The notes: generated by a model not told the origin, from the sequence alone. 64,000 nucleotides of DNA from Mermis nigrescens (GCA_036768485.1 JAVLUZ010000340.1:1134701-1198700), one strand, 5' to 3'; shown: positions 31,084 to 41,890, numbered from the stretch's first letter. Program-made: numbers and translations.

Positions 31084-31878
31084 ATGACGGAAAAAGGTCG
31101 CCACGATTTCGCATTAGGTGAAGGCGTTTACTGTATAATTTCAAGATGGAACAACTTCGTAAATATTGGGTTTCGCGAGTGTAAGCAATATCTGGGTTAT
31201 GCTAAAGAAAAGATTTATCCCACTAAAAATGGAATAAGTTTGATGCTCTGCCAGTACGAAAACTTAGTGGAAACATCTGACCAAATCATGGATGGCCTTA
31301 TTTATGGTTTAAAAATCGACGAGATCGATCGGTCCTGGGATACTGTAGTAAATGTGGAATCGGGCGTTACGACGGCCAAAATTCTGGTATTCAAAAACGA
31401 AGTGAAAAACAAAAAATTCACTTTAAAACCGATTCAATTCGAATCTTGGCGGAATCAGCAGAAATATATCGACGCGGCTATAAAGGAAGTGCAAGGTATG
31501 TTAACTCTGTTCAAAATTATTATAATTTGGAATTTTCGATGTATTTCCTTGAAAATTCAAGTCTTAGTACTACTTGTATTCCTAAAGTATATTATATTTA
31601 TAAATTTTATTTTTTGAGATATTTTTGTTTTAAATTATTATTGTATATTGTAATTTATCAGTTTTGCGCAAAAAAATAATTATGCAAAATATTTGATTGA
31701 AATTGCTGTAATAAACGCGTAATAGATTAAAAATAATATTTTTTTATTTCATATTTATATTTTTAAAGATTTTATCAACTGGAAATCGAATGAGCCTGGG
31801 TTCCGTGGAAATGACACGAAGGTGAAAGAAAGTGCCGAATCGGACACATGCTTTATCAAATGCCCAGGTGAGAACGGA

Positions 31879-31910
<32 letters not shown>

Positions 31911-32732
31911 ATATATTAATTTATAAATATATATTAAATATAATTTATTTTGTTTATAATAAATTTTTATCCGTTTATAATGTTGTTTTTACTTGCAATA
32001 ATATTTATTGATTGCATGCTTTAATTTAGAATGTGGGTATCAAATCTCAAAGAAGAAAAAATTTGACGATATTGATGACGGTATTCTAGAAACGAAAAAA
32101 GTGAAGCGTCTTGACGTAGTCCAGGCGGCTCTAGAAGAAGGTGAAATATCTATAAAAATTATAAGGATTGTTTTTGTTTAAAAATTTTTCTTCATTATAC
32201 TATTTAATGATTAGATTGCAATGTTTATATAAAACCTGTGTCTACTCTTCGTTAAAAATAATAAAATATTACATCATTTATTAATTAAATTTGTTAATAC
32301 TTATGTGGTACAATGTGAGCTGTTACCGTCTAAATTAAATTTTCTGCTACATAGCCTACCTAATTATTAATAATTATGTAAAATAATATTCGTGGTGTCG
32401 TCTAAATTTTATGATAAAAATTTTAAGATTCATGAAAATTAATAATAAAGCAAAATATTTATTGTTACCAAATATTACATTTAATAAATAATTTATGTAA
32501 TTCTTTTTGCACTTGTAGTCGAGAAAAACCGCTCGACCAAGTGATTACATTCGACTCGCCCGCATCTCCAGACGCAACAAACAGCGGCGCAGCTGACGAT
32601 GGTCTGAGTAAGTGGAGACAAAAAATTTTGCTTTCCGATGCGCAGATTGTAGATGATGATTTAGAAGAAATAAATCATGATGATTTATTCATTGATGAAT
32701 TCAAATTACCCGAAACTTCATTTAAGATTTAA
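31084..32732 (+). CDS. PC4/Sub1-like protein B (Polinton accessory)
   Basis: Four exons: 31084-31495, 31769-31867, 32030-32140 and 32519-32732, all with GT-AG borders. Exon 1 has VYCIISRWNNFVNIGFREC and YPTKNGISLMLCQYENL, the PC4 single-strand-binding core, and a second half with FTLKPIQFESW. Exon 3 has KKVKR, a nuclear-signal-like run; exon 4 ends in an acidic, aromatic tail (DDDLEEINHDDLFIDEF), as in activation domains. The first intron interrupts a Gly codon after its first base following VQ, as in paralogue A (LQ/G). I chose ATG 31084 by alignment with paralogue A. An intron holds a TTA/TA microsatellite at about 31879-31912. Confidence 0.7.
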
Positions 32733-33060
32733 GCGTGCACTTTTTATTTAACCAAGGCGATATTTTGAATAATTTTATACGTAGAAGATGACGCTTTATA
32801 TTTAACTGTAATGCAAGCAACGACCTATTTAAGCACTTTTTATTTAACCACGGCGATATGTTTGTTTATTTAATGTTTAAGATGGCGATTTATATTTAAT
32901 TGTAATGCAAGTGCCGGCGGAATATTTATGCAATTTTAATTAATTGTGGCGATATATTTAATAATTTAATACATAAAAGATGGCGTTTTATATTTATTTG
33001 TAATGCAAATACCAACTGAATATTTATTTAATTTATAAAACTTTGATTTGTTACGCTTGG
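32733..33060. repeat. Tandem repeat of about 90-110 bp, three diverged copies
   Basis: The phrases ggcgatat, agatggcg-tttatattta-tgtaatgcaa recur three times between the PC4-like gene and the right TIR. 33061-33361 is non-coding. Together with the 114-bp repeat at the left end, both subterminal regions of the element carry tandem arrays. Confidence 0.7.
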
Positions 33061-33361
33061 TGAAGGACTTGGTGCAATAATAAAATAATCTGCACATAGA
33101 CTGAAACCTATTAGCATTAGCAATAGGTATTAATAGGTAGGTAGGTAATATCTGCATACTTTAACTAAAAGCGGTCTGAGTAGCAAAAATAAAGCTACTA
33201 CAGAGGTACATACGGATATTAGCTTAAGCCAACGTGTAATTTTGCACATATAAGTACGCAGGTACCTAAGCACGTGTGCTGATTATTTAGATAAATAAAC
33301 GGCAAAAGATGCCTGGCTATATGAGCCATCATGATAGGTAACATTAATTGGATTATCCACC

Positions 33362-33804
33362 GACTGCTCATTGCTGTTTACATTTTGCGTATGGACTGTG
33401 ATGTACTGTATGTATGATACTATTTACATAACACAAAAACTGCACAAAACATGCTGACCTATATGTTAGACCGCTGAATTGCGGTCTAGAAATGCTGATT
33501 TTCGTCCAGCAGCACAGTGCTGTTTACTTAACCCGACAAATATTGTACAAAACACCTTGAAAAATGGCAAAAGATACCTGCTGTTCACGCTATTGTGATA
33601 AGTAACTTACAGTATTTACCCGATTAATTGGATTATTTGCCGACTGCACTTTGCTGTTTACATTTTGCGTATGGACTGTGATGTATTGAACGACACTATT
33701 TACATAACACGAAAACTGTACAAAACATGGTGACTTATATATTTTGTATTGATATGCTACCCTAGACCGCAAATTTGTGGTCTAGGGTAGCATTACTAAC
33801 TACT
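33362..33804 (-). repeat. Right terminal inverted repeat of Polinton 1
   Basis: Same two-block structure as the left repeat in mirror image: outer palindrome at 33754-33793, one cagcacagtgctg palindrome at 33510-33522 and an inner TAGACCGC...GCGGTCTA palindrome at 33467-33488. The duplication of the middle palindrome seen at the left end is absent here. Confidence 0.85.
33754..33793. repeat. 40-bp palindrome at the right terminus (one mismatch)
   Basis: Same sequence as the left palindrome except for one base (ttgtgg for ttgcgg), so a single mismatch in the stem. It lies 11 bp inside the inferred right end. Confidence 0.95.
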
Positions 33805-33886
33805 AAAAAAGATTTAGAATTGCAAGATGACAGAGATGTTGAATTTTAGTTAGTCATAAGATGGGAATAGTACAGCAGGCTCATGG

Positions 33887-33933
33887 GGAGTCTGTGTGCT
33901 TAAGTATAGCATGTGCTTAAGCACACAGACTCC
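33887..33933. repeat. 18-bp inverted repeat with 11-bp spacer
   Basis: GGAGTCTGTGTGCTTAAG at 33887-33904 is mirrored exactly at 33916-33933. It lies 83 bp outside the Polinton. The surrounding 33805-34229 shows no gene. Confidence 0.9.
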
Positions 33934-34316
33934 ATTTGGACTACCCACGTTTTTAGTACACATGCACTCAGCCGCTTGAATCGCCAAATTTTTGGTCATA
34001 CTACTACAAAAAGGCATGAAGCGCCAAACTTTTAATGCACAGTTGGTTATTTTGGAAGGATTAAACCAATTAATTTTAATTTGCATAACTAGCTAGCAGC
34101 ATCCTCCCATGCTACTGTTCTAATTTTAGTTCAGATCATCAGCTTACTGTATGTTTAAGCATTGGCACGCTATTCTATTTTTGCATGTTTTTTGACTTTG
34201 AGACATGTAAGTGTGTGCATAATAACCATTTTATATGTTATTCATTGTCATCTTATTTATAGCTCATAGGTGCTTAGCCGTTTTATCCTATGTGTGCAAT
34301 CATTTTATTTATTTGA

Positions 34317-35625
34317 CTGGGTGGCCCATATGTTTGTGGACACTTTTTCAAACCAAATATTTGAATAAGTTTCAAAGAAAGAGATGGTTAGTTTTTGCCA
34401 CATACAGACATAAGCATGTACTTGTTTCCTGCATTGTCCTTTTTTGTTGTCTTTGATTTGTACACAAAATGTTTGCCAAACAACTGGATTGATCAAAAAT
34501 ATTGGGTTTTTTTCCACTGTGGCTTTAATGGGAACCAGATTTTTAAAATGCTGTGTTGCCAAGGATTTAACCGGTCTACCGTTTATAACACAATCCAGAG
34601 ATATAAGGAGTTAGGGACAGTAGAGGATTGACAAACGTTGGGACGTCCGCAAACTGTGAGATCCAAACCATCAATACAAAAGTTACGCAACAGGGTGCGC
34701 CAAAATCCTCGTCAATCATGCCAAAAACTTGCAGCACAACTCACTACCTCCAGGAGCAGCGTGCAAAGGCTGTTGAATGAGGTCCTTGGCCTTAAGGCTT
34801 ACCGCTCCCACAAAGTTACTTTATTGTCAACATCTATCTGGGGTTTAAGAAAGAAAAATGTCAACTGTTGCTCAAGCGTTTCAAGGATGTGAATGTGGAA
34901 TTCATTTTATTTTCCAACAAAAAGCTATTCACTATTGAGAAGAAATTAAATAGTCAAGACCGGCGATTATATGCAGCTAAGCTTGCTGATTTACCTGATA
35001 GCAAGAGACTTTTTAAAGCATTCAGCATCCACAGGGTTTGATGGTCTGGGGTGCAGTTTTAATGTTAGGAAAAACCCCATTGCATTTTGTTGAACCCAGC
35101 ATCAAAATAAATGCTGATTATTATCAAACGGAGATCGTGAACAAAGTTTTAAAATCAGCAGGCGGCAACATCTTTGCAAAAACAAACGGACCTTTCAACA
35201 AGATTTGGCTCCTTCACACAAAGCTAAATCAACACAAACGTGGTGTCTCAAGAATTTTCCAGATTTTATATCAGTCCAAGATTGGCCTAGCTCTTCACCG
35301 GACCTTAATCCTATGGACTATTTTGTATGGTCATGTTTAGAGCAGATGGCCTGCTCTAAAGGTTACACTAGCTTAGCTGGCCTTAAACGCGCTCTAATTG
35401 CTTTTTGGAAAAAATTATCGGTGGCCAAAATGTGCAATTCCATACAACAATGGCAATCCAGATTATCGAAATGTGTTAAAGCTCAAGGGGGCCATTTTGA
35501 ATAAGTATCTTGTTAAAACATTTGCATTGATTGTACTGTGGTCTGTATTAATATTGACCTGATTGAATAAATTTTGTTGAATTGAGAACAAATTCTTCAT
35601 GTCCACGAACATATGGGCCACCCTG
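34317..35625 (+). mobile_element. Tc1/mariner superfamily element, DD37D (maT-like)
   Basis: 1,309 bp with terminal inverted repeats CTGGGTGGCCCATATGTTTG and, in reverse complement at the right, CAGGGTGGCCCATATGTTCG, matching for about 27 bp. The right flank begins TA; the left TA has lost a base compared with other array copies (cttgtacattt). The length and repeats are typical of mariners. The transposase inside is broken. Confidence 0.85.
34395..35504 (+). pseudogene. Mariner transposase, DD37D, broken
   Basis: The N-terminal part shows two helix-turn-helix regions (KMLCCQGFNRSTVYNTIQRY, then TTSRSSVQRLLNEVLGL). The catalytic domain keeps an Asp in a QQD-APSH context near 35190 and the block SSSPDLNPMDYFVW near 35280-35320; counting in the best frame gives 37 residues between the second and third Asp, hence DD37D. 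Stops and frame changes at about 34629, 34890 and 35200 abolish function. Confidence 0.75.
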
Positions 35626-35707
35626 TACATTTATGTAGGTTCTACAGCTTATGAGACAAAACTTGTGTTATTCATACTCATCTTATTTATAGCTCACAGG
35701 TGCCCAC

Positions 35708-35978
35708 CACACCTGGGCATGGAGGGGGGCGGTGGGGGAGTATGCAACCCCCAGAAACCAAAATACCCCCCACTGAAATTGAAATACCCCCCCCCCCCGC
35801 CCCAGAATTCAATTTTGAAATTTTTTGGGTATTTTGCAATTTTTTGATGCTAATGGATAGTGCTTGATGAGAAACGTCAAAAAATATGTTTTTATTGCCA
35901 TACCACTATTTTAAAGGCCATTTTTTGACCTTTAAAAAATCTTGTAGCCCCCCAGAATCTTCTTGCTGCCCACTTATG
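35708..35978 (+). mobile_element. hAT-like MITE copy
   Basis: CACACCTGGGC to GCCCACTTATG. Left 8-mer GTGCCCAC (35700-35707); the related GTGCCTAC follows 4 bp beyond the right end. It is inserted in the 120-bp tandem array, whose other copies have GTGCCTAC at this position. Confidence 0.75.
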
Positions 35979-36229
35979 GTGTGTGCCTACCCATTTTATC
36001 CTATGTGTGCAATCATTTTATTTCTTGTACATTTATGTAGTTTCCACAGCTTATGAGACAAAACTTATGTTATTCATTCTCATCTTATTTATAGCTCATG
36101 GGTGCCTACCCCATTTTTTCCTATGTGTGCAATCAGTTTATTTCTTGTACACTTATGTAGGTTCTGCAGCTTATGAGACAAAACTTGACTTATTCATTCT
36201 CATCTTATTTATAGCACATGGGTGCTTAG

Positions 36230-36497
36230 CACACATGGGCGTGTGGGGTTTAAAGGGGGTATGCACCCCTCCAGAAGTTGAAATACCCCCCCCCAGAAAT
36301 CAAAATACCCCCAGAATTCAAATTTTGAAAATTTTTTTTCGCTTTTTTTGGCGATTTTTTGATGCCAATGGATAGTGCTCAATGAGAAACGTCAAAAAAT
36401 GGTGTTTTTTTGCCATATGACCACTTTTAAGACCATTTTTGACCCTTGAAAATTTTTTCACCCCCTACCCCCAGAATTTCAGTGCTGCCCACCTATG
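36230..36497 (+). mobile_element. hAT-like MITE copy with exact target duplication
   Basis: CACACATGGGC to GCCCACCTATG, 268 bp. GTGCTTAG occurs at 36222-36229 and 36498-36505. The target lies in the 120-bp tandem array. The duplication fits nTnnnnAn. Confidence 0.9.
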
Positions 36498-36759
36498 GTG
36501 CTTAGCTGTTTTATCCTTTGTGTGCAATCATTTTATTTCTTGTACACTTATGTAGGCTCTACAGCTTATCAGACAGGACTTGTGTTATTTGTTCTCATCT
36601 TATTTATAGCTCATGGGTGCCTACCCATTTTATCCTATGTGTGCAATCATTTTATTTCTTGTACATTTATGTAGGTTCTGCAGCACCTTTTGTAAGTATA
36701 AAAACTATAAACATTGAGTTCTTTTACATTCTCTCTATTTTATCTCCCACCCAATAACT

Positions 36760-37796
36760 ATGCTGTCCATCGCCAATCTACCAGTTGAGCTCAAATGCCA
36801 ATTTTTTAACTTATTAGATTTAGATTTATATAGCAAATCAAGAATATCCCAAACATCGCGCGAGTGTAATACTCTTTCCAAGTCCAACTCCAACTCAGTT
36901 GCACTCCAAGCTAACCCTAATGGTTAGGCATGCTTGCAGGCCGGTACCGGAGGAAGAATATGCACTAAGCTTTTGTGAGGGTAATGCTGATAGAAATATC
37001 GACCTATGGCTTATTTGCAAAAGCGCCTTGGCGGACTTTATGTTATACAGCCCCCAACCTGCTTCCAGGCCAACCGACAACGTTTGGAAAGCATTCCGAC
37101 ACATTACTGACGTCACTAACTTAGGAACAATATGTTATAAGGGTGAGTGAGCAGCACACCTGGGCGTGGGGGGTTTGGGGGTATGCACCTCCAGAAACCA
37201 AAATACCCCCTCAGAAATCAAAACACCCCCCAGAATTTGATTTTTGAAAATTTTTTCTGTCTTTTTTGCAATTTTTTGATGCCAATGGATAGTGAGAAAC
37301 GTCAAGAGAAACATCAAAAAATGGTGTTTTTATCACCATACCACCATTTTTAAGACCCTTTTTTGACCTTCAAAAAAATCTTGCACCCCCAGGATTTTCT
37401 TGCTGCCCACGTATGGTGAGTAGGGTATACAGTTGAAAAGTAATTTATTAATTTCTACTCTTTTTCCAAAAAAATTTAAAAAGAAATAAAATAAGAAAGA
37501 ATATACATTTTTCACCCACTTAATTCACTATATCTTCAGGGTTCCACTTCAACTCGCATTGGGGACCCATGCAGATAGAGCATTTCCAAGCATGTTCTGG
37601 CATAAAAAACCTTCATCTTCTAGACATGACATACCATACCCCTGATTGGATTCCAAATCATGCCTTCCAAGTAGAGCAGTTCATGGCAGAAGACTGCTGC
37701 CTTGATTATGACTTTGTTGAGCTAGTCAAGCGCATAAATCCAAAAAATGTCATATTGGATGGGTGTCATATGTACTGGCAATACATGGGTTTCTAG
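36760..37796 (+). pseudogene. F-box-like gene with a MITE in its intron
   Basis: The ATG at 36760 starts a short F-box-like domain (IANLPVELKCQFFNLLDLDL, then SRISQTSREC). The frame ends at a TAG after about 52 codons, and coding character continues in another frame (36899-37142), so there is a frameshift. A donor (ataagG/GTGAGT) near 37143 and an acceptor (atcttcag) at 37539 define an intron that contains the MITE 37155-37415. Exon 2 (37540-37796) encodes a leucine-rich-like segment and ends naturally. F-box proteins connect substrates to SCF ubiquitin ligases. Whether this gene is host-derived or carried by Polinton 2 is open. Confidence 0.45.
37155..37415 (+). mobile_element. hAT-like MITE copy in an F-box gene intron
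   Basis: CACACCTGGGC to GCCCACGTATG, 261 bp. Flanks GTGAGCAG (37147-37154) and GTGAGTAG (37416-37423), 7 of 8. The target overlaps the GTGAGT of the presumed splice donor, and the duplication places a donor-like sequence on both sides. Confidence 0.85.
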
Positions 37797-38848
37797 TCCA
37801 GTATTATTGCAAATGCACTGTGTTTATCTTACTTGAGACTCAATTTCATAAACGCATCAGAAAATAATCTTTCTATGCTCATGCATGACTGTTTTTGATG
37901 TGCAATGGATATATAGATTTCACAATCAAATGAATACACTATATGTATAAATGCCAAACATATATATAGGTTTTGATCATTCTAGAAAGTTCAAAGAATT
38001 CATTCATCCATTTTGTACATGTGCTTTCAGTTTGTTCACCTTAAATTTAAAGTGAACATTCAAACTGAATTGGGTGGCTACCCCTTACCACGCCAAACAT
38101 AAAATTACTATGTGGAATTTGAATAATTGTGATGAGTTTCATCAATAACCATGAAGCGCGCACATCTGCATTTTGCCCGTTTGAATACCGTCTTAAGCAT
38201 CTCGCAAGAATAGAATATGCAATAAGCGTTCCTCCAAGTAATGTGGATAAAATATGTTGCTCCTATGCTCAAAAACATAAATGGTTGGGTTAAAATGCGG
38301 TCAGTTCAATCTTTTTCTTAATACCATACAGCCGTATAAAGTAGATGCATAATTCTTTTTGGTAATTTAAAGACTTCCTACAATTTGGAAATGCTAAGAA
38401 AAGAGTTTAGACCATAACATGCAGAATTCTGTGTTATTGCACATCACCGTTGTCTATGTCTATGTCTACCATTAAAATAAATTTTCTCGGAATGTTGTCC
38501 CCTTTTATTTTTATTATTTACATTGTGGCCTGTCATTTTTATTGTTAGTGCTAGTACTCTAATTCAATTTATGTATTCAAATTTGTCATCAAGCATGTAC
38601 TTATTGTTTTTTTTAACTTTTTATACAAGCTTATTATCTATTCACTCTGGAATGTGTCTTATCATATTAAATATTTTGTTCTTAATTTAAAATTATTTAG
38701 ATCTTAATCATCTGTGCGCTGATTAACAAGTGGAAATGCCTTCAAAATTTTTTTAATATTTGTGTGCCAATCGTGATAGAATTAGAGGTATAAATATAAA
38801 TTTAGATTCATTATTTTAATCTTTCTAGTCATTTTGCATCCTTTTTAG
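37797..38848. other. No gene seen; one palindrome
   Basis: AT-rich. At 38029-38068 an imperfect inverted repeat (cagtttg...ttaaatttaa...caaactg) could form a hairpin. The last part before 38848 looks like an intron that ends in tttttag. Confidence 0.4.
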
Positions 38849-39048
38849 AGTCGGGGGCTACAGCCGCTAAATTGCAGTTGGCAGACCTCTTCTGGCCTGT
38901 GATGACTCATGAGGTCAGAAATTATTATAAGCAGCTAGCCTGCCAGCATAATATGGACCTGAGGCTGATGGGGCAGCAAAAAATTGCACCATTTTGGTGT
39001 TTTGCATCCACGCTCTTCCACCACCTGGTGGCGGAAAAGATAGAGTAG
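38849..39048 (+). pseudogene. Tandem HMG-box-like protein C (Polinton 2), partial
   Basis: An exon after a clear acceptor (gcatcctttttag). It encodes LADLFWPVMT, a helix-3-like segment and then GQQKIAPFWCFASTLFHHL, directly comparable with LYWPALT...GRRKITGYWFFACRLFEHL of protein A at 15634. It stops at TAG 39046-39048, earlier than protein A. Its presence on the opposite strand, next to the penton remnant, ties the family to two different Polintons. Exon 1 was not found. Confidence 0.55.
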
Positions 39049-39119
39049 AAACAACATTTTGAATCATAAGCATGACTGAGAATGATAAAACTTTAATAGA
39101 CATGACTATTTATATCTAA

Positions 39120-39614
39120 AAATATGCAGATTTAATCTTTCAAAAATGCAACTTGACAATCACTTTTCCGGAAATGAGTGATATTAATAGATCCAAATCA
39201 TCTTTTATGTTCATTTCTATGCTAGAAATATCTTTTATGAAGACGGGTATGTAGTGGGGAAAATCATAGATTCTGTTAATGATATTGGGGTATGTTCCTT
39301 TCACATTATATGATGCGCAAAAGAGGGACTGAAATTTTGCCTACAATCTGGGGCTCTAAAATGTTGGCATAGACGTACAAGGTTTCTAGACCACCCCCAC
39401 CAAATCCGGCTCCTTATCCAACCATCCTGTATCTTTTAGTACTGTTTCTATGAATCCTAAAATATTTGCTATTCTTCCAGACAGTTCCACTGATTTCACA
39501 AAGGATTCAAGTATCCTTACAGAAACACATGTTATTGAAGTATAATAATTGAATTCCACTCCTACTTTTTCTACTCAAACATTTCATAGCCTCTATAAAT
39601 TCCTGGATGGAGTC
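39120..39614 (-). pseudogene. Penton protein of Polinton 2, C-terminal part
   Basis: Continues the penton gene that starts at 51252, separated from it by the LTR element. Just left of the element, the minus-strand frame encodes YDSIQEFIEAMKCL, equivalent to YETIESLVTAINTAI of the intact Polinton 1 penton. Further on, several frames with stops cover the remainder. The LTR element therefore inserted within this gene. Confidence 0.6.
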
Positions 39615-39618
39615 ATAG

Positions 39619-39861
39619 GGTAATGCTACTCAACGTCTAGCGCTATTCAACGTTCAACTATCAATGCAGGATGATATTGGGATATTTGTATATGTAGTAA
39701 TGTATAAAAACAAATAAGTAGTTCAAAAAGTTATTTTATATAGGTGACGGGAAAGACTTGTTTTTTGCAAATACTTGTAAATATCAGCGTCAACTCTACT
39801 TTTGGCTCTCTTTCTCTCTTTTTGATATTGAATCTTTTCTATGTAACTCTGCCCGGTTACA
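39619..39861 (+). repeat. 5' LTR
   Basis: 243 bp, ends ccggttaca; over 90 percent identical by eye to the LTR at 50779. The first base differs from the other copy (ggtaatgc against tgtaacgc). Confidence 0.9.
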
Positions 39862-39862
39862 T

Positions 39863-39884
39863 TTGGGGGCAATCTGGGAAACTG
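39863..39884 (+). other. Primer-binding site candidate
   Basis: One to two bases after the 5' LTR the sequence runs TGGGGGCAATCTGGGAAAC. TGG fits a tRNA CCA end. The tRNA was not assigned. Confidence 0.55.
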
Positions 39885-41890
39885 CAGATCCCAGGTCCCC
39901 TAACCAATCAGAGATTGAGATGCCGACGGCCGGAGAAGTGTATTGCGGTCATCAATAGTTTTGTTTCTATACAATATTGATATTAGAAAAGCGCCCAGCT
40001 GACAGCCATAGATGATTTAATTGGATGATGCAATATTGATCTCGTATTTTTGATTTTCTGATTATTGCTTTAATTAAAGCAGAATATTTTATTCTGCAGT
40101 CAATTTAATTAATTACCGCCTTTCCATGCTTGGTTGATAGTGCAATGCTTGCCTTCATTTATCTTTATTTTCTTCCACTTTGTTCTTGAAATTTAAATTG
40201 CTCATGTTTGTTGGATTACAACTGTAAGTGACTTTATTGTGGCTTATTATCAAGTAATAACTTTTCGATTATATCTGGGAAAAATGTTCAAATTTTAAAC
40301 AAGGTCAAATGCAAATCATGATTAGCTATATCTTATTCTGCTTTTCTCTTCATATATGCTATATACTATATGTTGTTACTATGTTGCCTTGGGCCAAAAA
40401 GTTGGTGCACAAATGCGTTCTAAATAGTTTTTTATAACATATTGTGGATTGCGGTAGCGCAAAGCCTGGAGGCCTACTCAAAAGATTACCTGATAAACTA
40501 ATTTAATATATTTTATAAAATTATGGATTTAGAAGTGCATCAACACTATTATGTGTATTCCGCCCTAAATTTTTGTAGTTATTTTGTTACTTGTTGGCAA
40601 GACACTACAAAGAGCCTGGGCTAGGGTGGAATTTTTGCAGAAAAATTGTAAAGGTTTACGTGTCATTTGCTGCTTTGGGCATAAGGTTATTAGGGTACGT
40701 GTTGTTGTAAAATCACAAAAGACAAAGGCACCTTTCAATGTTTTTGTGATTTGGGAGCTCCACTTTTTGTTTAAAAAGCTTGTACCCTGAGAGAAAAAGG
40801 TCGCAGAATTCTCCGGTCGTCTAACTAAAACTGTGTATTTATACATATATATGTATTTGAATGTTTACTGACACAATTGCAGCAGTGCTCAGAGGTGCCT
40901 CAGTAGTCTAAGGTAACATGAACGGCATTTTAAATGCCGTATCAGATGGTAATCCATATTTGGAGTTTGGCCTCGTGAACTATATTCAAAGATTATCCTT
41001 GTAAACCATATTCAGAGTGTGGTTTTACGGAACACAACCTTAATAGAAAAATAATTGCAACCATCTTTTAGTTGAAAATAAATTAGTGTTACGAGAAGTT
41101 GATTCATTTTTTTGTTCTTCCTAAAAGAATCAAATATCATATTTTAATCAGTCACTTAGTCTAGTGCTTGAAAAGAAAAATATGCAATGCCTCAACAATT
41201 ATTTCCAGTCTCTTCCTGTGGTTATTCCTTACAAAATGACCAGTAAGTTAAACTATGTTATACCTAATGTTTTAAATATAAAATAACATGTACAATAAAT
41301 GCATATATACTTAAATCAAAGTATAAAACTTATCACCAAGATTGCGCACTCAACCATGGCATTCTGCCCGCAGCCAAATATGGTCTAGCGACCTTTGTCA
41401 CAGGCTTCAGGCTAATGTTGCAAACCACAATGGTCGACGGTTTGGTTTTCAATGTCGACCAGGCGTTGAAAATACTTGCAGCAGTTTTTATTGAATGATG
41501 CCGCAAGAAGTCGTTGCTGAATTCAATTCCATCACTCAAATAATCAATGACAACATGAACAACTTCATCAATTGGTATATTTGGGAATTAGCAACCAAAA
41601 CCCCAATTCCAACAGGCTACGCAGCCAGTTGCCTATTGGAAATTTGCAATTCGGAAGCTATCCTGTATTGGGCCTTTACCAGCCCAATGCGGGCCAGCAC
41701 ACTGGCATTTCTGCACCAAGAGGTGCAGCTTTGTCTCAGCTTTCTGGCTCCAATAGCGGATGGCTGGGGCAGACGTATATATGCCAGTGCGTGAACCATT
41801 GCCCGGCAACAATGAAGACAATGGCAACTTCAGCGGTCAATTTTTAATCACTTGAGTAGTAACGCCCGGGGTCTGGACCGCACCCTGAAC
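39885..41890. other. Element interior without a clear gene
   Basis: Mostly short frames. A stretch at 41495-41850 has coding-like composition in two frames (for example NSNRLRSQLPIGNLQFGSYP), perhaps a decayed gag, but no zinc knuckle is present. A short perfect palindrome-like aacggcattttaaatgccgt lies at about 40921-40940. Confidence 0.35.

Larger units (their letters stand above)
14220..33804. mobile_element. Polinton/Maverick 1, nearly complete
   Basis: A 19.6-kb element bounded by inverted repeats starting AGTAGT(A/T)AGTAATGC. It encodes the defining set: protein-primed DNA polymerase B, retrovirus-like integrase, packaging ATPase, adenain-like protease, major capsid and penton proteins. 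Nearly all genes are on the minus strand; only the right-end PC4-like gene is on plus. I found no 6-bp target duplication (left flank cataat, right flank aaaaaa), so either the ends are slightly off or the flanks changed. Accessory genes occur as three paralogous pairs. Few lesions are visible, which suggests recent activity. Confidence 0.93.
34230..36690. repeat. Tandem array of a ~120-bp unit, interrupted by a mariner and two MITEs
   Basis: The unit contains cagcttatgagacaaaact, catcttatttatagctcat, gggtgcctacccattttatcc and tgtgtgcaatcattttattt. Copies begin at about 34230, 35630, 35985, 36105, 36500 and 36620. The copies 35996 to 36115 and 36510 to 36630 give a period of 119-120 bp. Removing the mariner and MITEs restores a continuous array. 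Confidence 0.8.

Noticed and set aside
14214..33810. A 6-bp target duplication for Polinton 1
   Set aside because: The flanking hexamers (cataat and aaaaaa) do not match well enough to be claimed.
41617..41827. Two minus-strand frames at 41617-41827
   Set aside because: They overlap better plus-strand frames of similar length, and neither strand shows a motif; kept only as unassigned sequence.
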